Assembly (NCBI GenBank): GCA_027485995.1
Contig: JAIXPW010000011.1
Coordinates: 1-53,415, forward strand
Reading direction: 5' to 3'
DNA length: 53,415 nt
Origin: Verrucomicrobiaceae bacterium
GTDB lineage: Bacteria > Verrucomicrobiota > Verrucomicrobiia > Verrucomicrobiales > Akkermansiaceae
Position 1 is the first letter of the stretch; every line of letters begins with the position of its first letter. The notes under the pieces are model-generated. The model was not told the DNA's origin, searched no databases, and saw only the letters and a program-made list of their open reading frames with translations. The position numbers and the translations under genes were made by a program. Below are positions 49,970 through 53,415 of the stretch, piece by piece.

Positions 49970-49987
49970 TGTGTGCCTGCGGCGGGG

Positions 49988-50018
49988 TTTCTATGGACAG
50001 GATGGAGGGCGGATTCAA
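49988..50018 (-). promoter_or_regulatory. Candidate promoter of tRNA-Ser
   Basis: Minus strand TTGAAT (50018-50013) and TAGAAA (49993-49988), 19 bp apart, about 20 nt before the tRNA. The -10 region contains TCCATAG, also found upstream of the tRNA-Asp gene. The spacing is long, so this is tentative. Confidence 0.35.
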
Positions 50019-50118
50019 GGAAAACCCTTCGGGCACTGGAGAATCTCAAGGGGTACGCGATCGCGGACTTGGCAGGGTTATTCCTTACTTTTGGTGACGG
50101 ATACGCTTCAATGGAGAC

Positions 50119-51000
50119 ATGCCCCTTGTTGGTCCGGCGTCCTATCTTTCCGCAGCTGATCAGTTTCTCGAACACTGGTCGCGGGTGGAATCGTCGGATG
50201 GCCCAGTGAGCTTGGATCTTGCTGGTGGGATTGATCGTCGGGCCGTGGCCGAGGTGCGGAGTCGCCTGGGGGAGGCGCAGAAGGCGGTGACGAATTCTCG
50301 GAACTCCCGTGAGGAGGAGCGGCGGAACCTGGCGGAACTGGACGCGATGATCGAGGATCGGATGGGGCAGTTCTATGCGCAGTGTGGGGGGAAGGAAGAC
50401 GAGGTGCGGACGGCGGATGAGGTGCTCCGGGCTTGGATGGCGATCGAGCAAGCGGGAGAGAACCTGCTGCTGGAGGGCGGCTTTTCCCGACTGGACTTCC
50501 TGACGGATCTTTGCGCGAGGAACCTGGTGGCGAGCGCGTTCTCAGTTTTTGATCGAGCGCTTTCCTCGGCTCGAGAAGAGCGGGATGGGGCGGGGGAGCA
50601 GCTTGATTCCTATCTGAAGCTTTATTGGGAAACGATCCAGAATCAGGTTCCGGTCGGTCATCAGTTGAGGGAGGGGCTTCCGTTGCTGGATCTCTGTCCG
50701 GGCCGGAAGCCGGCAGCGGTGCCGATCTCAGCCTGTTGGCAGGACGGTTCGGCGCTCGTCGCTTGGGAACGCAGTGAGGAGGCGGAACTGGATCGCTATG
50801 AGATTCGCGGAATGGCGGGGGATCACTACGATCAGGAGGACGAAGAGCTGCTGGGCTGCGCCTCCGCTGAGGATGAACCGCGTTTCTCGACTGCTTTCGC
50901 CTTGTCTGAGCCGGGGGCGGTGGCGGTCTTCAGGGTCTATGTCATCCTGCGCAGCGGCCACGAACAAGGCAGTCAGCCGGTGGTGGTGAGGAGGAGTTGA
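50119..51000 (+). CDS. Conserved-looking protein of unknown function (293 aa)
   Basis: I do not recognise a family. The protein is soluble, without a signal peptide. The N-terminal 180 residues are helical and strongly charged, with a coiled-coil-like stretch ([20 protein letters not shown]), and the C-terminal 100 residues look beta-rich, with a fibronectin-III-like pattern ([17 protein letters not shown] ... [10 protein letters not shown] ... [10 protein letters not shown]). A GGAG precedes ATG 50119 closely. It sits between tRNA-Ser and glycerate kinase. A helical N-terminus fused to an Fn3-like tail suggests protein interaction, but nothing more can be said. Confidence 0.65.
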   Translation: MPLVGPASYLSAADQFLEHWSRVESSDGPVSLDLAGGIDRRAVAEVRSRLGEAQKAVTNSRNSREEERRNLAELDAMIEDRMGQFYAQCGGKEDEVRTADEVLRAWMAIEQAGENLLLEGGFSRLDFLTDLCARNLVASAFSVFDRALSSAREERDGAGEQLDSYLKLYWETIQNQVPVGHQLREGLPLLDLCPGRKPAAVPISACWQDGSALVAWERSEEAELDRYEIRGMAGDHYDQEDEELLGCASAEDEPRFSTAFALSEPGAVAVFRVYVILRSGHEQGSQPVVVRRS

Positions 51001-51040
51001 AGAGGAGTTTTCAGTGTTCAGGTTCAAGTTTTCAGGAAGG

Positions 51041-51082
51041 ACATCGAACATCGAACATCGAACATTCAACATCGAACGTTGA
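51041..51082. repeat. Heptad tandem repeat (ACATCGA)n
   Basis: Six consecutive 7-bp units: ACATCGA three times, ACATTCA, ACATCGA and ACGTTGA, in the intergenic gap before the glycerate kinase gene. Because the units are close to palindromic with GTTCGAT-type complements, such arrays often show up as spurious open frames. From memory, similar arrays occur between genes in Verrucomicrobia and Bacteroidetes genomes. Confidence 0.75.
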
Positions 51083-51190
51083 AGTGGTAAGACAGGGCCA
51101 AATCTTTGCTTCGAATTTCGGATTTTCTCTCTCCTCTTGGAATTTGGATTTCGAGTTGTCGCTGGCGGCGGAGGCATCAGAGTCCGGCTC

Positions 51191-52300
51191 ATGCATGTCG
51201 TTATTGCTTGTGACAAGTTCAAGGGATCGCTGAGTGCGTTGGAAGCCTGCCGGGCGATCGAGCGTGGGCTTGGCGAAGGCGTGACGGTTGGGCATTGCCC
51301 GATCGCGGATGGGGGAGAGGGCTTCGTGGAGGCGATGGTCACAGCGGGCGGAGGCCGCACAGTGGAGGCGGAGGTGCGTGATCCCATGGGTCGGCCGGTG
51401 ACGGCGGTCTATGGGCTGATCGAGAGCGGAAAGGGGCTCACAGCGGTGATTGAAATGGCGGCTGCGAGCGGGCTTTGGAGGTTGAAAGCGGAGGAGCGTC
51501 AGCCGAAGGAGACCTCGACTGCTGGAACCGGCGACCTGATGCGGCACGCGATCGAGGTTTCGGGCGCGAAGCATCTGTTGGTGGGGCTGGGGGGCAGTGC
51601 GACCAACGACGGCGGGGCTGGGATGGCGTCGGCGTTGGGAGTGGAGTTTTTCAATGAGGACGGGCATCCATTTGATCCGAATCCCATGGCCCTGGCGTCG
51701 TTGGCACGGCTGGAGGAATCGGGGCGGATCGACTTGCCGGAAATCCTGGTGGCCTGTGATGTGGATCATCCCTTGCTGGGCAGCCGTGGGGCATCGGCGG
51801 TGTTTGGCCCTCAGAAGGGAGCCTCTGCGGTGGATGTGGACTTTTTGGAAACGGTGATGAACCGTTTGGTGCGGGTGAGTGAAGGGGAGGACCAGGCGGC
51901 AGTGCCTGGTGCGGGAGCGGCGGGAGGATTGGGATTCGGGCTGTTGCGCTTTGCCGGGGCGCGACTGGTCTCGGGCTTCGATCTGGTGGCGGATGCGCTG
52001 AGGCTGGCCGGGAAACTGGCGGCGGCGGATCTGGTGATCACGGGTGAGGGGTCGTTGGACGAGCAGACGCTGGGAGGCAAGGGGCCGGCGGGAGTGGCCA
52101 GGCTCGCACGGTCCATGGGCAAGCCGGTGGTGGCGTTCGCGGGGCGGGCCCTGCCGGTGGCGGGGGAGGCTTTTGACGCGATGTTTGATCTTTCGGTTTA
52201 TGGCCTTCCGGTGGAGGAATCCATGAAACGCGGCGGGGAGCTTCTCGAAGCGCGGGTGGCCGAAGCTAAGGGCTTGCTCGTTGAGATGGTGCGGGGTTAG
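51191..52300 (+). CDS. Glycerate 2-kinase (GarK/GlxK family)
   Basis: Cytoplasmic kinase phosphorylating D-glycerate, by family to 2-phosphoglycerate, 369 residues. Family blocks are all present: VVIACDKFKGSLSA at the start, IADGGEGF, STAGTGDLM, VGLGGSATNDGGAGMASALG, VACDVDHPLLGSRGASAVFG, AAGGLGFGL and LVITGEGSLDEQT. ATG 51191 is chosen because the family N-terminus starts there; the frame is open back to 51137 through the region after the heptad repeat. It links glyoxylate or serine-derived glycerate to lower glycolysis. FabD follows 11 nt downstream, so the two are probably in one transcript, although their functions are unrelated. Confidence 0.93.
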   Translation: MHVVIACDKFKGSLSALEACRAIERGLGEGVTVGHCPIADGGEGFVEAMVTAGGGRTVEAEVRDPMGRPVTAVYGLIESGKGLTAVIEMAAASGLWRLKAEERQPKETSTAGTGDLMRHAIEVSGAKHLLVGLGGSATNDGGAGMASALGVEFFNEDGHPFDPNPMALASLARLEESGRIDLPEILVACDVDHPLLGSRGASAVFGPQKGASAVDVDFLETVMNRLVRVSEGEDQAAVPGAGAAGGLGFGLLRFAGARLVSGFDLVADALRLAGKLAAADLVITGEGSLDEQTLGGKGPAGVARLARSMGKPVVAFAGRALPVAGEAFDAMFDLSVYGLPVEESMKRGGELLEARVAEAKGLLVEMVRG

Positions 52301-52311
52301 ACCTCGCGGAC

Positions 52312-53238
52312 ATGAGCAAGTACGTTCTGCTTTTTTCCGGACAAGGGGCCCAGAAGGTGGGCATGGCCAAGGATTGGTTCGAGAACTCCGCCACCGCGCG
52401 GAAGATGGTCGCGGCGGCGGATGCGGCGCTGGGATTTTCCCTGTCGGATGTGATGTTCGACGGGCCCGAGGAGGAACTGACGAAGACCTCGTTCTGCCAG
52501 CCCGCGCTTTATCTTCACGGCTTGATCGCCCTGGCGCTTCTGAAGGAGCGCATTCCGCAGTTCGAGGCGGTTGCGGCGGCCGGGCTATCGCTCGGGGAGT
52601 TCACCGCCCACGCGGCGGCGGGGACGTTTTCCTTCGAGGATGGTCTGAGGCTGGTCGCCCGACGTGGCGAGTTCATGCAGCAGGCCTGCGAGGCGACCCA
52701 GGGAGCGATGGCCGCGCTGATCGGTGGGGAAGAGGAGCAGGTGCGTGCGTTGGCCACCGCATGCGACGTCGATGTGGCGAATCTCAACGCGCCGGGGCAG
52801 ATCGTGCTTTCCGGATCGACCGCGGGCATTGATGCCGTGGTCGAAAAGGCGAAGGATTTCGGCATCCGCCGGGCGATCAAGCTCAACGTTGCCGGGGCCT
52901 ACCATTCGCGTCTGATGCAGTCGGCAAAGGACAAGCTAGCGGCGGAACTCTCGGCCACAACGATCGTGACACCTTCCATTCCGGTGGTGGCGAATTTCAC
53001 GGCTGCCGTGGTGACCGATCCTGCGGAGATCCGGTCCTCCTTGACGGAGCAAGTGACTGGTTCGGTCCGCTGGGTGGAATCGATCCGTCTGCTGCGCGAA
53101 ATGGGGCACACAAACTTCCTGGAACTTGGACCCGGCAAGGTGCTGGCGGGTCTGGTGGCGAAGATCGACAAGGATGCGGTCGTCCATTCGATTGAGGATC
53201 TGGCGTCCCTGGAGGCTGCAGCCGAAGCCCTTTCCTGA
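52312..53238 (+). CDS. fabD: Malonyl-CoA:ACP transacylase
   Basis: Cytoplasmic enzyme that transfers malonate from CoA to acyl carrier protein to start fatty-acid synthesis, 308 residues, the normal length. Motifs: LFSGQGAQ (7-14), the nucleophile elbow GLSLGEF with catalytic S93, and AYHSRLM with catalytic H198 (S92 and H201 in E. coli FabD), plus VRWVESI and FLELGPGKVLAGL near the end. The start ATG 52312 lies 11 nt past the glycerate-kinase stop. Other fab genes (fabH, fabG, acpP) are not beside it here; a tRNA gene follows. Confidence 0.95.
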   Translation: MSKYVLLFSGQGAQKVGMAKDWFENSATARKMVAAADAALGFSLSDVMFDGPEEELTKTSFCQPALYLHGLIALALLKERIPQFEAVAAAGLSLGEFTAHAAAGTFSFEDGLRLVARRGEFMQQACEATQGAMAALIGGEEEQVRALATACDVDVANLNAPGQIVLSGSTAGIDAVVEKAKDFGIRRAIKLNVAGAYHSRLMQSAKDKLAAELSATTIVTPSIPVVANFTAAVVTDPAEIRSSLTEQVTGSVRWVESIRLLREMGHTNFLELGPGKVLAGLVAKIDKDAVVHSIEDLASLEAAAEALS

Positions 53239-53274
53239 TGGTCGGAAATAATTCGAGAAAATGCAATTTTCGGG

Positions 53275-53303
53275 TTGCGTCCCGGGAGGTCGGTCCATAG
53301 CTT
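53275..53303 (+). promoter_or_regulatory. Candidate promoter of tRNA-Asp
   Basis: TTGCGT (53275-53280), 17 bp, TAGCTT (53298-53303), placing the start near 53310, about 20 nt before the tRNA. The TCCATAG context matches that of the tRNA-Ser promoter candidate. Confidence 0.45.
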
Positions 53304-53328
53304 CCGCGCACCCCGAACGGGCGGCTCT

Positions 53329-53405
53329 GGAGCGGTAGCTCAGTTGGTTAGAGCGCCAGCCTGTCACGTTGGAGGTCGCGGGTTCGAGCCCCGTCCGCTC
53401 CGCCA
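53329..53405 (+). tRNA. tRNA-Asp(GTC)
   Basis: 77 nt with encoded CCA. The acceptor stem GGAGCGG (53329-53335) pairs with CCGCTCC (53395-53401), the discriminator is G, the D-arm is GCTCAGTTGGTTAGAGC, the anticodon GTC is at 53363-53365 in loop CTGTCAC, and the T-arm is GCGGGTTCGAGCCCCGT. Confidence 0.97.
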
Positions 53406-53415
53406 GTCCGTTCGA

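Overview
The window comes from a G+C-rich bacterium, most likely a Verrucomicrobiota of the Luteolibacter/Haloferula kind. The signs are a PEP-CTERM protein, huge secreted proteins with autotransporter-type beta-helix repeats and InlB B-repeats, a ThuA-like protein, DUF5703 and DUF4450 proteins, weak Shine-Dalgarno sites, and a heptad intergenic repeat that I associate with this phylum. The assignment is inference from gene content; there is no rRNA here.

Layout. (1) 1-4012, plus strand: the 3' end of a UvrD/PcrA helicase, a LysM lipoprotein, a GNAT acetyltransferase and a secreted ThuA-domain protein. (2) 4013-5066: a gene-poor kilobase with hairpins and a compact TTGCAC inverted-repeat element. 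(3) 5067-5951: an AraC-family regulator. It converges, 14 bp apart, on (4) 5966-46580: fifteen genes, all on the minus strand, forming a 40.6 kb carbohydrate-utilisation cluster. (5) 46954-48263, minus: a small unknown protein and a metallophosphatase. (6) 48335-49647, plus: a LysR regulator and a small HTH protein. (7) 49882-53405: housekeeping, with tRNA-Ser(TGA) on minus, then an unknown protein, glycerate 2-kinase, FabD and tRNA-Asp(GTC) on plus.

The cluster, in transcription order: DUF5703 protein, DUF4450 protein, GH78 alpha-L-rhamnosidase, GH29 alpha-L-fucosidase, a beta-helix/InlB-repeat surface protein, a PEP-CTERM protein, a beta-helix + GH29-like fusion, a 1.9 k-residue DUF5703 + discoidin + lectin protein, a metzincin-like surface protein, a GH29-like enzyme, an arabinose/fucose-isomerase-type enzyme, a GH106-like rhamnosidase, two more GH29-like enzymes and a GPH-family sugar transporter. 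Several neighbours overlap by ATGA, which suggests translational coupling. Deoxy-sugar hydrolases plus an aldose/ketose isomerase plus a symporter suggest attack on a fucose- and/or rhamnose-containing glycan outside the cell, import of the released sugar, and isomerisation inside. No SusC/SusD pair, sulfatase, sugar kinase or aldolase lies in the window.

Most notable points: four copies of a strongly conserved but GH29-divergent enzyme family with an invariant Asp-Glu at the expected nucleophile position; a well-formed AraC-type operator/promoter in front of the cluster; a family of surface proteins sharing swapped modules; and a heptamer (TCTAACA on the coding strand) that recurs through the cluster in more than one reading frame.
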